From Brevibacillus composti (lineage in GTDB: Bacteria; Bacillota; Bacilli; Brevibacillales; Brevibacillaceae): 64,000 bases of DNA. The notes beneath the pieces are model-generated. The model was not told the DNA's origin. It made no database searches and saw only the letters and a list, made by a program, of their open reading frames with translations. How positions within the stretch are numbered: position 1 is the first letter of the stretch; each line of letters begins with the position of its first letter. Location of the stretch: contig NZ_CP066308.1 of NCBI RefSeq assembly GCF_016406105.1, forward strand, positions 1,189,501 to 1,253,500. Reading direction: 5' to 3'. The position numbers were made by a program, and so were the translations under genes. Shown here piece by piece: positions 9,113-17,953 of this stretch.

Positions 9113-10261
9113 ATGAGTGTACAAGCGATTTGTGACTATCTGAAAAAAAGCCAGGATGACATCATCCGCACGTACGAAGAACTCCACCTGCTGGCCGAAC
9201 CGAGCTGGCAGGAGGAGAAAACGTCGCAGTACCTGGCCGATCGACTGAGGGCGGCGGGACTTGCGGTGCGCACGTATCCCGGCCATTTCGGATTGACAGT
9301 AGATATCGAGGGAGAAGAGAGTGGATTCGTCGGCCTGCGTGCGGACATGGACGCGCTGGTGCAGGAAGTGAACGGCGTGGTCAAACCGAATCACTCTTGC
9401 GGCCATGACGGACATAGCACGATGGTGCTCTACGCAGCGCTGGCCTTTGCGGCGGCGGGCATTCGCCCGAAAAAGAGCGTCCGCTTTCTGTTTCAGCCCG
9501 CGGAGGAAAAGGTGGGCGGCGCGCTGCAGATGATCAAGGACGGGGCCCTGGAGGGTGTCGAGATGCTGTTCGGCGTCCATGTGCGTCCCCTGATGGAGCT
9601 GGCCAACGGTACGGCCGCACCCGCGATCATTCACGGCGCGAGCGCGACTGTGCACGGTACGATTTCCGGCCTGCAGGCGCATGCGTCCCGGCCCGAGCGA
9701 GGAAAAAACGTCATCGAAACGGCAGCAGTCCTGATCCACTCCCTGCAAAACATCCGCTTGCAGGCAGGCTGCCCGTTCTCCGTAAAAATGACGCAGCTGT
9801 CGGCTGGCGGGGAGACCTCTAATGTGATTCCCGACAAAGCGACCTTCAAGCTGGATGTTCGCGCCCAGTCCAACGAGGGGATGCGCGAGCTGCAAGAGAA
9901 GATCAGGCATGTTACGGACCACGTCGCGCAGTTGATGGGCACTCCGATCGAATGGAGCATCCCCGGCGAAGTGCCGGCAGCCATCCTGAACGAGCAGGCG
10001 GCCGGCATCATGCGCGAAGCGATCGCCCATGTGCTGGGAGCGGAAAACGCAAAGCCCCCCTGCGTCTCTCCCGGAGGCGAAGACTTCCATTTTTACACCT
10101 ACGAAAAACCGGAGCTGGCCGGGACGATGCTGGGGCTGGGCTGCGGACTTTCCCCGGGCTTGCATCATCCCGAGATGTCATTTGACACCAAGGCGCTGGT
10201 CTCTGGGGCGCAGATTCTGGCGACGGCCTTGTACAACGCCGCATCAGGAAAGGAAGTGTAA
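9113..10261 (+). CDS. M20-family amidohydrolase (N-acyl-amino acid or aminobenzoyl-glutamate type)
   Basis: A 382-residue metallohydrolase of peptidase family M20, subfamily D. The metal-binding motifs are visible: NHSCGHDGHS, PAEEKVGGA, FGVHVRP and a late GLHHPEM histidine. The lid domain contains the typical ASRPERGKN and GETSNVIPDKA segments. Relatives cleave amide bonds of N-acyl-L-amino acids, indole-acetyl-amino acids or aminobenzoyl-glutamate. It starts 5 bases after the racemase-like gene, and the ABC ATPase genes follow, so a plausible pathway is import, racemisation of an N-acyl-D-amino acid and then deacylation of the L form. The natural acyl group cannot be read from sequence. Confidence 0.88.
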   Translation: MSVQAICDYLKKSQDDIIRTYEELHLLAEPSWQEEKTSQYLADRLRAAGLAVRTYPGHFGLTVDIEGEESGFVGLRADMDALVQEVNGVVKPNHSCGHDGHSTMVLYAALAFAAAGIRPKKSVRFLFQPAEEKVGGALQMIKDGALEGVEMLFGVHVRPLMELANGTAAPAIIHGASATVHGTISGLQAHASRPERGKNVIETAAVLIHSLQNIRLQAGCPFSVKMTQLSAGGETSNVIPDKATFKLDVRAQSNEGMRELQEKIRHVTDHVAQLMGTPIEWSIPGEVPAAILNEQAAGIMREAIAHVLGAENAKPPCVSPGGEDFHFYTYEKPELAGTMLGLGCGLSPGLHHPEMSFDTKALVSGAQILATALYNAASGKEV

Positions 10262-10264
10262 GCC

Positions 10265-11260
10265 ATGGAACCGATCCTTCAGGTAAAGGATTTGCATATC
10301 TCCTTTCGCGGAGAAGACGGGGACATACACCCGGTCAGAGGCATCGATTTCCGCGTCCATCCCGGAGAGACATTGGGGATTGTCGGCGAGTCCGGCTGCG
10401 GAAAAAGCGTGACCTCCTTGTCGATCATGGGGCTTTTGCCCAAAGGGATCGGTCGGGTCAGCAAAGGGCAGATCCTGTTTCAAGACCAGAACATTACGGA
10501 AATGACCCCATTGCAGCTGCAAAAGATTCGCGGCAACGAAATCGCGATGATTTTTCAGGAGCCGATGACGTCGCTCAATCCCGTCTATACCGTAGGCGAG
10601 CAGTTGGGCGAGCAAATCCGGCTGCATCTGGGACTGGGAAAACGGGAGGCGCGAGAGAAGGCCATCGAGATGCTCAAGACAGTGGGCATCCCTCGCGCGG
10701 AAGAGATTGTCAAGGAATACCCACACCAGCTGTCGGGGGGAATGCGGCAGCGTGTGATGATCGCGATGGCGATGTCTTGCGATCCCAAAGTGCTGATCGC
10801 GGATGAGCCGACGACCGCTCTGGATGTGACGATCCAGGCGCAAATTCTGGATTTGATGCGAAACCTGAAGGAAAAGAAGGGGACGTCGATCATTTTCATC
10901 ACGCATGACCTGGGGGTCGTGGCAGAAATGTGCGATCGGGTCGTCGTGATGTACGCGGGCCAGGTCATCGAAGAAGCGCCGGTGCGGGAGCTGTTCCAGA
11001 ACCCGCAGCATCCCTACACCAAGGGATTGATGGCGTCGATTCCGTCCCTGGATCAGCAGCAGCGCCGTCTGTACTCGATTCGCGGGACCGTGCCGCATCC
11101 GTCCGCGATGCCGACGGGCTGCCGATTCGCTCCGCGCTGCGATTTTGCCCAGGACGCGTGCAGAGAGAATCCGCCGCTGACGAACGTGGGCGAAGGACAT
11201 CAGGTTCGCTGCTGGCTGGCGGAGAAGGGAGGGGCCGAAGATGGCGGAAGCATTGCTTGA
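10265..11260 (+). CDS. Dipeptide/oligopeptide ABC transporter ATPase, DppD type
   Basis: The 331-residue ATPase shows Walker A ([11 protein letters not shown]), the signature LSGGMRQRV, Walker B ([12 protein letters not shown]) and the switch His (THDLGVV). The C-terminal extension has the oligopeptide-transporter cysteine motif ([15 protein letters not shown]), a feature of DppD/OppD proteins. It starts 3 bases after the amidohydrolase stop and its end overlaps the second ATPase gene by 20 bases, showing translational coupling. It energises the DppB/DppC-type permeases. Confidence 0.94.
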   Translation: MEPILQVKDLHISFRGEDGDIHPVRGIDFRVHPGETLGIVGESGCGKSVTSLSIMGLLPKGIGRVSKGQILFQDQNITEMTPLQLQKIRGNEIAMIFQEPMTSLNPVYTVGEQLGEQIRLHLGLGKREAREKAIEMLKTVGIPRAEEIVKEYPHQLSGGMRQRVMIAMAMSCDPKVLIADEPTTALDVTIQAQILDLMRNLKEKKGTSIIFITHDLGVVAEMCDRVVVMYAGQVIEEAPVRELFQNPQHPYTKGLMASIPSLDQQQRRLYSIRGTVPHPSAMPTGCRFAPRCDFAQDACRENPPLTNVGEGHQVRCWLAEKGGAEDGGSIA

Positions 11261-12212
11261 AGTGCGCGATTTGAAAAAGTATTTTCCCATCAAGGGAAAA
11301 ATGTTTAAGCCGACGACGTATGTCAAGGCGGTGGACGGCGTCTCCTTTACGATTCAGAAGGGGGAGACGGTCGGATTGGTCGGAGAAAGCGGCTGCGGCA
11401 AGTCGACGACAGGCAGGGCGCTCCTGCATCTGCTCCCGCCGACCGGAGGAGAGGTTATTTATAAAGGAAAGGATTTGACCTCCCTCTCCGCGGGCGAGCT
11501 TCGCCTGCTCCGCCGCGAGCTGCAGATCGTCTTTCAGGACCCGTACGCCTCTCTCGATCCGCGGATGAAGATTCGCGACGTCCTGCTGGAGCCTTTGGAG
11601 ATCCACCGGATCGGGAGCAAGCAGGAACGGCTTCAAATGGTGGAGGAAATCCTCGATATCGTCGGACTGGGCGGCCATTACGCCAATCGCTATCCGCATG
11701 AATTCAGCGGCGGGCAGAGACAGCGGATCGGCATCGCCCGCTCGCTGATCCTGCGCCCGTCTCTGATCGTCGCGGACGAGCCGGTGTCGGCCCTGGATGT
11801 GTCGATTCAGTCCCAGATTTTGAACCTGCTGCAAGATTTGCAGGAGCAGTTTGACCTCACCTATCTGTTTATTTCCCACGACCTGAGCGTGGTAAAGCAT
11901 ATCAGTGACCGCGTCGGGGTGATGTATCTGGGCAGGCTGGTGGAGTTCGCGCCCAAGGAAAAGCTGTATGCTTCGCCAGCCCACCCGTATACGCAGGCGC
12001 TGCTCTCCGCCGCGCCCGTCGCCAATCCGGATGCCAAGCCGCAGCGGATCATCCTCACCGGCGACGTTCCCAGCCCGGCCAATCCGCCGAGCGGCTGCGC
12101 CTTCCATACACGCTGTCCGTACGTCATGGACAAGTGCAAGACGGACCGGCCGGAGCTGGCGCCGTTGGATGGAGAGGGACATCTGGTCGCCTGCCACTTG
12201 CACCAGTCGTAA
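11241..12212 (+). CDS. Dipeptide/oligopeptide ABC transporter ATPase, DppF type
   Basis: A 323-residue partner ATPase with Walker A ([11 protein letters not shown]), signature [10 protein letters not shown], Walker B ([12 protein letters not shown]) and the C-terminal cysteine-containing extension ([15 protein letters not shown]) found in DppF/OppF. The ATG lies inside the end of the upstream ATPase gene, behind GGAGGGG. It is the last gene of the operon, followed by a hairpin terminator. With its partner it forms the heterodimeric motor of the importer. Confidence 0.94.
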   Translation: MAEALLEVRDLKKYFPIKGKMFKPTTYVKAVDGVSFTIQKGETVGLVGESGCGKSTTGRALLHLLPPTGGEVIYKGKDLTSLSAGELRLLRRELQIVFQDPYASLDPRMKIRDVLLEPLEIHRIGSKQERLQMVEEILDIVGLGGHYANRYPHEFSGGQRQRIGIARSLILRPSLIVADEPVSALDVSIQSQILNLLQDLQEQFDLTYLFISHDLSVVKHISDRVGVMYLGRLVEFAPKEKLYASPAHPYTQALLSAAPVANPDAKPQRIILTGDVPSPANPPSGCAFHTRCPYVMDKCKTDRPELAPLDGEGHLVACHLHQS

Positions 12213-12230
12213 TGCGCTGTCCACACAACG

Positions 12231-12270
12231 TGAAAAAGGAGGCTCGGATATACCGGGCTTCTTTTTTTAT
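12231..12270 (+). terminator. Intrinsic terminator of the peptide-transport operon
   Basis: A stem of about 13 bp (AAGGAGGCTCGG against CCGGGCTTCTTT, one mismatch) with loop ATATA is followed by a T-run. It begins about 20 bases after the last ATPase gene. Confidence 0.8.
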
Positions 12271-12391
12271 GTCCAAATCGCGCACTTTTGCCGAAGGGGT
12301 GTAAGGCTGCCGCCTCTTTTCCTATGGTTCGGAAGCCGGACTTCGGGCTGCCAGCCGCGGGATCGTCCGGGACGAGTAGCGAACGCTCCTC

Positions 12392-12431
12392 AAAAAAAAA
12401 CAGGCTGGGCGCCGTTTGGCGGTCCAGCCTG
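12392..12431 (-). terminator. Intrinsic terminator of ilvD
   Basis: The hairpin CAGGCTGG...CCAGCCTG (12401-12408 with 12424-12431) has an inner GCGCC/GGCG stem. On the minus strand it is followed by an uninterrupted T-run. It lies just past the ilvD stop codon. The remaining bases between the two operons hold nothing recognisable. Confidence 0.85.
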
Positions 12432-12452
12432 CTGTGGTTATTCTGAGGTTTC

Positions 12453-14129
12453 TTAGATTTTCAAAATGGCGCCGTTGCTCGCATTGGTCACCATTTTGGA
12501 GTAGCGGGCCAGATAGCCGGATTTCACCTTTGGCTCGAACTCCGTCCAGTTGGCCTTGCGGCGCTCCATTTCTTCCGGAGAGATCTTCAGCTCGATCGTG
12601 CGCTCTTCCAGATCGATGCTGATGATGTCGCCGTCCTGTACGAATGCGATCGGGCCGCCCTCGGCTGCTTCGGGAGAGATATGGCCGATGCTGATGCCGC
12701 GAGATGCGCCGGAGAAGCGGCCGTCTGTGACGAGCGCCACTTCCTTGCCCAGTCCCATGCCGACGATCTGCGAGGTCGGGGCCAGCATTTCCGGCATGCC
12801 CGGGCCGCCTTTAGGCCCTTCATATCGGATGACGACGACGTGGCCGGATTTGATCTTGCCGGCCGCGATGCCCGCCAGCGCTTCCTCCTGTGAGTCGAAG
12901 CAGATGGCCGGTCCTTCATGCCGCTTGATGGACGGATCGACGCCGCCTGTCTTGATGATGGAGCCTTGCGGTGCCAGATTGCCGAACAGCACGGCGAGGC
13001 CGCCTGTCTCGCTGTACGGATTGTCCAGCGTGCGAATCACCTGCGTATCCGTAATTTCCGCATCGGCGATGTTTTCCGCCAGTGTCTTGCCGGTTACGGT
13101 GATCCGGTCCGGATGCAGCGTTCCCGGTTTTTTGGTCAGTTCGCGCAGGATCGCGGAGACGCCCCCGGCATTGTGGCAATCCTCGATGTGGTAATCGGAG
13201 GCCGGTGCCAGCTTGCACAGGTAAGGCACGCGCTTGGCCACTTCGTTGATGCGCTCCAGCGGGTATTCGAAGCCCGCTTCCTGGGCAATCGCCAGGGTGT
13301 GCAGCACGGTATTGGTGGAGCCGCCCATCGCCATGTCGAGCGCGAAGGCGTCGTCGATGGCTTCCAGCGTAACGATGTCGCGCGGCTTGATGTCGCGGGC
13401 GATCAAATCTTTCAATTTCTCGGCGGATGCCTTCACCAGCTCTTTGCGCTCAGGCGAGACGGCGAGGATGGTGCCGTTGCCCGGAAGCGCCAGTCCGAGG
13501 GCTTCCGCCAGACAGTTCATCGAGTTGGCGGTAAACATCCCGGAACAGGAGCCGCATGTCGGACAGCCGAACTGCTCCAGCTCGTCCAGTTGTTTGTCGT
13601 CGATCAGGCCCGCCTGGTAAGCGCCGACCCCTTCGAATACGGAGGAGAGGGAGATGGAGCGTCCATCGCTGGTTTTCCCCGCCTTCATCGGGCCGCCTGT
13701 GACGAATACCGTCGGAATGTTGACGCGCAGCGCCCCCATGATCATGCCAGGGGTGATTTTGTCGCAGTTCGGAATACAGATCATGCCGTCGAACCAGTGA
13801 GCGGCGACGACCGTCTCCAGGCTGTCGGCGATCAGCTCGCGGCTGGGCAGGGAGTAGCGCATCCCGATGTGGCCCATGGCGATCCCGTCGTCCACCCCGA
13901 TCGTATTAAATTCAAAAGGAACCATGCCGGCAGCGCGCACGGCTTCTTTCACGAGCTTGCCAAATTCCTGCAAATGCACATGGCCGGGAATGATGTCGAT
14001 ATATGAATTGCAGATGGCGATAAACGGTTTATCGAAATCCTCGTCTTTTACGCCGGCAGCGCGCAGCAAACTGCGGTGCGGGGCGCGGTCAAAGCCTTTT
14101 TTGATCATGTCGCTTCTTTGTCTGGCCAC
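12453..14129 (-). CDS. ilvD: Dihydroxy-acid dehydratase
   Basis: A 558-residue IlvD, which dehydrates 2,3-dihydroxy-isovalerate and -methylvalerate to the 2-keto acids in valine and isoleucine synthesis using a Fe-S cluster. The N-terminus [18 protein letters not shown], the cluster cysteines in NCDKITPGM and [14 protein letters not shown], and the C-terminal [14 protein letters not shown] are all typical, and the length is normal. I chose the GTG at 14129, eight bases behind GAGGAG; a TTG six bases upstream is also possible. The gene stands alone, apart from other ilv genes, and is divergent from the thioesterase gene across about 200 bases that should hold both promoters. Confidence 0.95.
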   Translation of the reverse strand: MARQRSDMIKKGFDRAPHRSLLRAAGVKDEDFDKPFIAICNSYIDIIPGHVHLQEFGKLVKEAVRAAGMVPFEFNTIGVDDGIAMGHIGMRYSLPSRELIADSLETVVAAHWFDGMICIPNCDKITPGMIMGALRVNIPTVFVTGGPMKAGKTSDGRSISLSSVFEGVGAYQAGLIDDKQLDELEQFGCPTCGSCSGMFTANSMNCLAEALGLALPGNGTILAVSPERKELVKASAEKLKDLIARDIKPRDIVTLEAIDDAFALDMAMGGSTNTVLHTLAIAQEAGFEYPLERINEVAKRVPYLCKLAPASDYHIEDCHNAGGVSAILRELTKKPGTLHPDRITVTGKTLAENIADAEITDTQVIRTLDNPYSETGGLAVLFGNLAPQGSIIKTGGVDPSIKRHEGPAICFDSQEEALAGIAAGKIKSGHVVVIRYEGPKGGPGMPEMLAPTSQIVGMGLGKEVALVTDGRFSGASRGISIGHISPEAAEGGPIAFVQDGDIISIDLEERTIELKISPEEMERRKANWTEFEPKVKSGYLARYSKMVTNASNGAILKI

Positions 14130-14329
14130 TTTCAAAACTCCTCTCCTGGTACACAAAAGACCTGTCCTCTATTTTTGACTATCTTATCACTATTTGATGA
14201 AAGGAAACAACCGTAAAAGTCTGAACATTTGCTCAGAAAAAGGCAATCGGTGCAAGCGAAAAGTGCACAAAAATATCAGGTTGCCGTGAAAAAGGAGCCG
14301 CTTTGCTCTACAATAGATTAGGTGAAATA

Positions 14330-14830
14330 ATGGAGAGCTGGAGTGAACAAGAAGTGTGGGAAGAGATCCAATCGATATGGCAGCAGGGGAGCGATGAGGA
14401 GCGGAAAATACTGGAGCTGGCTGTTCAAGCGATCCGGCAGCGGCGGGAGCGGAACAGCGCGTACTTGTCCGGCTTCCTCGGCTTGAAGGGAGAATTCGTG
14501 GGCGACGACCGCTACCGCTTCGAGCTGCCGCTGACTCCTTTCATGCATAATTCCCTCGGCGCTGTGCATGGCGGCATCCTGGCAACATTGATCGATTCCG
14601 TGATGGGCTCGCTGGTGAACCGGACACTGCCGCCCGATCAATACGCAGTCACCACGGAATTGAAGACCAACTACCTGCGGCCCGGCAGGGGAGAAAGGCT
14701 GCGGGCGGAAGCGGGCGTACTCCATCGCGGCCGGACGCTGGTCGTCCTGGAGGGCAGCGTGTACGATGACCGGGACAGGCTGATTGCCCACGGCACCGGA
14801 ACCTTTATCATCCAGCAGCGCAGGGGCTGA
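14330..14830 (+). CDS. PaaI-type hotdog-fold thioesterase
   Basis: A 166-residue protein. The C-terminal two thirds is a hotdog thioesterase domain with the active-site pattern HNSLGAVHGGILATLIDSVMG (Asn/Gly-rich helix cap and catalytic Asp) and the beta strand TTELKTNYLRP. The N-terminal 45 residues form a charged helical extension (SEQEVWEEIQSIWQQ). Members hydrolyse acyl- or aryl-CoA esters. I prefer the ATG at 14330 with AGGTG upstream; a possible -10 element TACAAT at 14309-14314 lies within the alternative longer frame from 14303, which argues against that start. The substrate is not predictable. Confidence 0.85.
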   Translation: MESWSEQEVWEEIQSIWQQGSDEERKILELAVQAIRQRRERNSAYLSGFLGLKGEFVGDDRYRFELPLTPFMHNSLGAVHGGILATLIDSVMGSLVNRTLPPDQYAVTTELKTNYLRPGRGERLRAEAGVLHRGRTLVVLEGSVYDDRDRLIAHGTGTFIIQQRRG

Positions 14831-14834
14831 ATGG

Positions 14835-14869
14835 AAAAAAAGCCTCTATTCGCCCGGCCAATAGAGGCT
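14835..14869 (-). terminator. Intrinsic terminator for the 14890-15267 gene
   Basis: A perfect 10-bp stem (14841-14850 with 14860-14869) has a run of A on its left, so it acts as a hairpin plus T-tract on the minus strand. A partial third copy of the arm (AATAGAGGC) follows at about 14875-14883. Confidence 0.8.
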
Positions 14870-14889
14870 CTGCGAATAGAGGCATGTGT

Positions 14890-15267
14890 TTATCCGATCG
14901 CCATCAGTCCGCTGTACTGCGCGATGTAGGCCAGCATCTTGGAAGAGAGCGGCACGATAAATTGCATGTTTTCCCGCTCCGTAATCCCGGAACGGCTCAC
15001 AACTCTCCCCCATTTGACGGAGATGCTGTAATAGTCGGTGCCGAATTCGGACCGAATCAACTCACCCTGGTGGCGAAAGGTAATCGGTGTATTTTCCAGC
15101 TTGATCGGAACCATGCTGACAATATCATGCAGGAACAGATGGTAGGTCAGATGAGGCTTGAAAAAAACCAGTTCTTTCGAGGTGACGGTGCATCCCAAAT
15201 TTTTGTTCATTTGGGTCAGCTTCAGTTCGCCTTCCAACTGCTTCAGACGAATAAAATCGCTGTTCAT
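14890..15267 (-). CDS. Conserved-looking hypothetical protein, 125 residues
   Basis: The start is the ATG at 15267 behind AAAGGAGGG; longer in-frame extensions have no ribosome binding site. The protein begins MNSDFIRLKQLEGELKL and reads as a mixed alpha/beta soluble protein without signal peptide or membrane segment. It contains no motif I can name. It has its own terminator, and its start region is divergent from the inositol-phosphatase-like gene, with about 200 bases between the two start codons. A cytoplasmic role is likely but unknown. Confidence 0.7.
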   Translation of the reverse strand: MNSDFIRLKQLEGELKLTQMNKNLGCTVTSKELVFFKPHLTYHLFLHDIVSMVPIKLENTPITFRHQGELIRSEFGTDYYSISVKWGRVVSRSGITERENMQFIVPLSSKMLAYIAQYSGLMAIG

Positions 15268-15465
15268 TCGTTTTCCCTCCTTTGGCAGAGGCCTCCCCGG
15301 TACATACAGGCGAGTGGGCGGCGGGGAAACGTCGCATCTGTCGTTTGCATGGATCGCGGCAGTGGACAGGCCCCTCAAAATGGGTGTCTCTCTATCATAG
15401 TGACAATACTGGCCTGATTGCAAGGAAAACGGATGAAAGGTCAAAGGAAAAAGGAGCTGTTCATC

Positions 15466-16248
15466 ATGATTGAAATCGCAAAAGAAGCAGCACGACAAGC
15501 AGGCGCATTTTTACAGGAGCGTTTTTTGGAAACGCTCATCCCCGACGAGGAGCTGCACAATGACGTAAAATTGGCGGAGGACAAGGAGAGCGAGCGGCGC
15601 ATTATCGAGGTGCTGCACGGCCACTTCCCCGATCATACGATCTTTTCCGAGGAAATCGGCTATGTGGAGCGCGGCGACGAATACCTCTGGATTATCGACC
15701 CGCTTGACGGGACCAACAACTACTTTGTCGGCTATCCCTACTTCTCCGTCTCCATCGCCCTCCAGTACAAGGGAGAAGTCGTGCTCGGCGTGGTATACAA
15801 TCCCGTGGCCGCTCAAATGTTTTGGGCGGAAAAAGGGAAGGGCGCTTATCTGAATGGAAAGCGGATGAAAGTAAACGGCCGGACCGACCTGTCCAAAGCG
15901 GTCGGGACCTACGTGCGCGGCCGCCATTCCGTGACCAAGGAAGAGGAGCTGGCATTTACCCGGCCGTTCATGCTTCAAACCAAGCGACTGATGCGCAATG
16001 TCGGTCCTGCCCTGGATTGGTGCTTGCTGGCCAACGGCTGGCTGGACTATATCGTCATGCAAAAATCGGGCATCATGGATGTGGCGGCGGGGATCCTGAT
16101 CGCCCAGGAGGCAGGGGCCGCCGTGACAGACTGGAGCGGTGCCGCTTACAGCCACGAAGCATTTGAAACCGATCGCTTGGCGTCGCTGGTCGCCAGCAAC
16201 GGTCCTTTGCATGAGCAGATTCGCAGCATGATCGAAGCATCATCTTAG
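15466..16248 (+). CDS. Inositol monophosphatase-family phosphatase
   Basis: A 260-residue member of the lithium-sensitive Mg-dependent phosphatase superfamily. Metal ligands are visible at Glu62/Glu63 (FSEEIG) and in the motif WIIDPLDGTNNY (Asp78, Asp81), with a third at Asp205. The second signature, normally W-D-x-A-A-G, here reads M-D-V-A-A-G, a substitution of the usual aromatic residue. The substrate could be an inositol phosphate, a nucleotide such as PAP, or another sugar phosphate. The start at 15466 follows AAGGAG; an in-frame start at 15418 has no comparable site. A strong terminator follows the gene. Confidence 0.88.
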   Translation: MIEIAKEAARQAGAFLQERFLETLIPDEELHNDVKLAEDKESERRIIEVLHGHFPDHTIFSEEIGYVERGDEYLWIIDPLDGTNNYFVGYPYFSVSIALQYKGEVVLGVVYNPVAAQMFWAEKGKGAYLNGKRMKVNGRTDLSKAVGTYVRGRHSVTKEEELAFTRPFMLQTKRLMRNVGPALDWCLLANGWLDYIVMQKSGIMDVAAGILIAQEAGAAVTDWSGAAYSHEAFETDRLASLVASNGPLHEQIRSMIEASS

Positions 16249-16308
16249 ATGCAGGCACTCGGCAGCGAGGGAAACCTTCTTTGGAGAGGCAGGCTGCTCG
16301 CAAAAATG

Positions 16309-16341
16309 AAAAAGCGGGGGAGAATATGCCCCGCTTTTTCT
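16309..16341 (+). terminator. Intrinsic terminator of the inositol-phosphatase-like gene
   Basis: An 11-bp stem AAAAAGCGGGG / CCCCGCTTTTT is followed by T-rich sequence. The roughly 120 bases between it and the next terminator hold nothing I can identify. Confidence 0.85.
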
Positions 16342-16472
16342 ATTTTCGGAAGGATCGCGCCCGGCAGTTGGCGGGGTGAGGTGGGTTGCGGGAGGTCTCC
16401 GTCTGGTGTCCGCAGAAGGCTCCTGGCACCTAAGAGCTGAGTAGAACCTCAGGTTTGCCCGTACGTACAGAA

Positions 16473-16504
16473 AAAAACAAACGCCCGCATTTTACGGGCG
16501 TTTG
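16473..16504 (-). terminator. Intrinsic terminator of the 16535-17785 lipoprotein gene
   Basis: The stem CAAACGCCCG / CGGGCGTTTG (16478-16487 with 16494-16503) is preceded on the plus strand by a seven-base A-run, which gives a T-tract on the minus strand. It lies about 30 bases after the stop codon. Confidence 0.85.
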
Positions 16505-16534
16505 CTGGCGTCGGAGAGTCCGACGTCTTTCTTT

Positions 16535-17785
16535 TTACTCTACGGTTTCGTCAAATTCAAAGTCTTCCCATTCTGGTTCACTGATCAGCGACTCGACGAA
16601 CTTGCGGAAGAATCCGTTTTTGTCAAAAGCTTCGATCGCTTTTTCGTCCGCTTTCAGGGCTTCGACGGTGAGTGCAGCGTCTTTGGCCGGTACGTCGTAT
16701 TTGGTTGCTTTGTCAAAGTTGTAGGACAGGGCATCCGCTTCCAGACCCAGTGTCAGCGGCTTCTCGTCTTTCTTTTCAGGGTTCGGCGAGAATGTGACGT
16801 TCAGGGTGCTCGTTTGGCGAACGGGCATTTTCGCATCGTTGATGTAGAAGTCCAGTGTCCAGTTTACACTGTGGAAACCGCTCTCTTTGCCCATCTCGAT
16901 GATTTTTTCAGGCGTGTAGTTCTTGCCTTCCGTATCGAGCCATGCTTTGGCTGCTGCCATGCCAGCAGCAACGGCGATCTCAGCCTGGCTGCGTTTCTGC
17001 GCATCGGTTGTCTTTTCAATTTCCGGATCGATGGCTTCTTCCAACTGTTTAGTCAGGACGACGAGTTCTACTGCAAAGTTTTTCACATCTTGGTTGGCTA
17101 CTGCATCATTGGCCGTGTAGAAGGCCATTTGCAGCAATTCTTTTGTATCCAGATTGATCGTGATATGCGTGGTTTTTACTTTTTCGCCGTTTGGCAGCTC
17201 AACTGTTACTTCCCCTGCATTTTTCACGTTGGACAGCTTGTAGCCGTATTTCGCGATGTATTTCTTCAGGAAATCCATCGATAATTTGTTCATCTTGTCT
17301 TGATATTCTTTCAACTTGGCGGGATCGATGTCGGCAGCGCCGCCAAATGCGAGACCGCTCGGGTTGTTGGAGTCGACTTTCAGGTATTTTTGATCCAGCG
17401 GCGATTTTGCAAACACGTCATTGCCGCTGACGATGAATTCTACCCCTGCTTTTTTGTCGCCGGTCCAAAGACCTTGGTCGCGCAGCAGTTTGTCGTCGTT
17501 TACCTCTACTGTCATTTTGGCGTTTTGCAGATCAAGCTGGGAACCTTTTACCGATACCCCTGCTTTCAATGCATTCAATAGTGCGATGCCTTCCGCGTCT
17601 GCTGGTTCACCCAGCGCTTCCGGCAGTTGGTCCACATCGCCTACCAGTTTCAGAGATCCCTGGAAATCATAATTGGGTTTTTCCAATGATGCGACCACGG
17701 AATCCCGTACCAGCGCCGCATTGCCTGAACATCCCGTCAATACGAGCGTCAGCGCGAGCAGCAGGGCGCTTCCCTTTTTCCACAT
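16535..17785 (-). CDS. Secreted lipoprotein of unknown function, 416 residues
   Basis: A lipoprotein signal peptide is clear (WKKGSALLLALTLVLTGCSG, lipobox LTGC), so the mature protein is lipid-anchored outside the membrane. The rest is Lys/Asp/Glu-rich with alternating strands (FQGSLKLVGDVDQL, KMTVEVNDDKLL, HITINLDTKELLQMAFY), resembling a large beta-sandwich lipoprotein such as those that bind surface ligands. No enzymatic motif is seen. I chose the second ATG (17785), nine bases behind GGGGAGG; the first ATG (17791) is only three bases from it. The gene is monocistronic and divergent from sftA. Confidence 0.8.
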   Translation of the reverse strand: MWKKGSALLLALTLVLTGCSGNAALVRDSVVASLEKPNYDFQGSLKLVGDVDQLPEALGEPADAEGIALLNALKAGVSVKGSQLDLQNAKMTVEVNDDKLLRDQGLWTGDKKAGVEFIVSGNDVFAKSPLDQKYLKVDSNNPSGLAFGGAADIDPAKLKEYQDKMNKLSMDFLKKYIAKYGYKLSNVKNAGEVTVELPNGEKVKTTHITINLDTKELLQMAFYTANDAVANQDVKNFAVELVVLTKQLEEAIDPEIEKTTDAQKRSQAEIAVAAGMAAAKAWLDTEGKNYTPEKIIEMGKESGFHSVNWTLDFYINDAKMPVRQTSTLNVTFSPNPEKKDEKPLTLGLEADALSYNFDKATKYDVPAKDAALTVEALKADEKAIEAFDKNGFFRKFVESLISEPEWEDFEFDETVE

Positions 17786-17953
17786 GAACATGTTCCTCCC
17801 CTTCGGTCTAGTCTATTGCCACATCTTGTATTACGCGCAAGATGGCAAAAGGTTTCTCTATATCCAAAAAAAACAGAACAGGGCAAAAACATCGGCGGTT
17901 TTCGTGGTAAGATTGTAGAAGAGAGAAGGTTATGCCGGAAAGGACGTTGCAAC

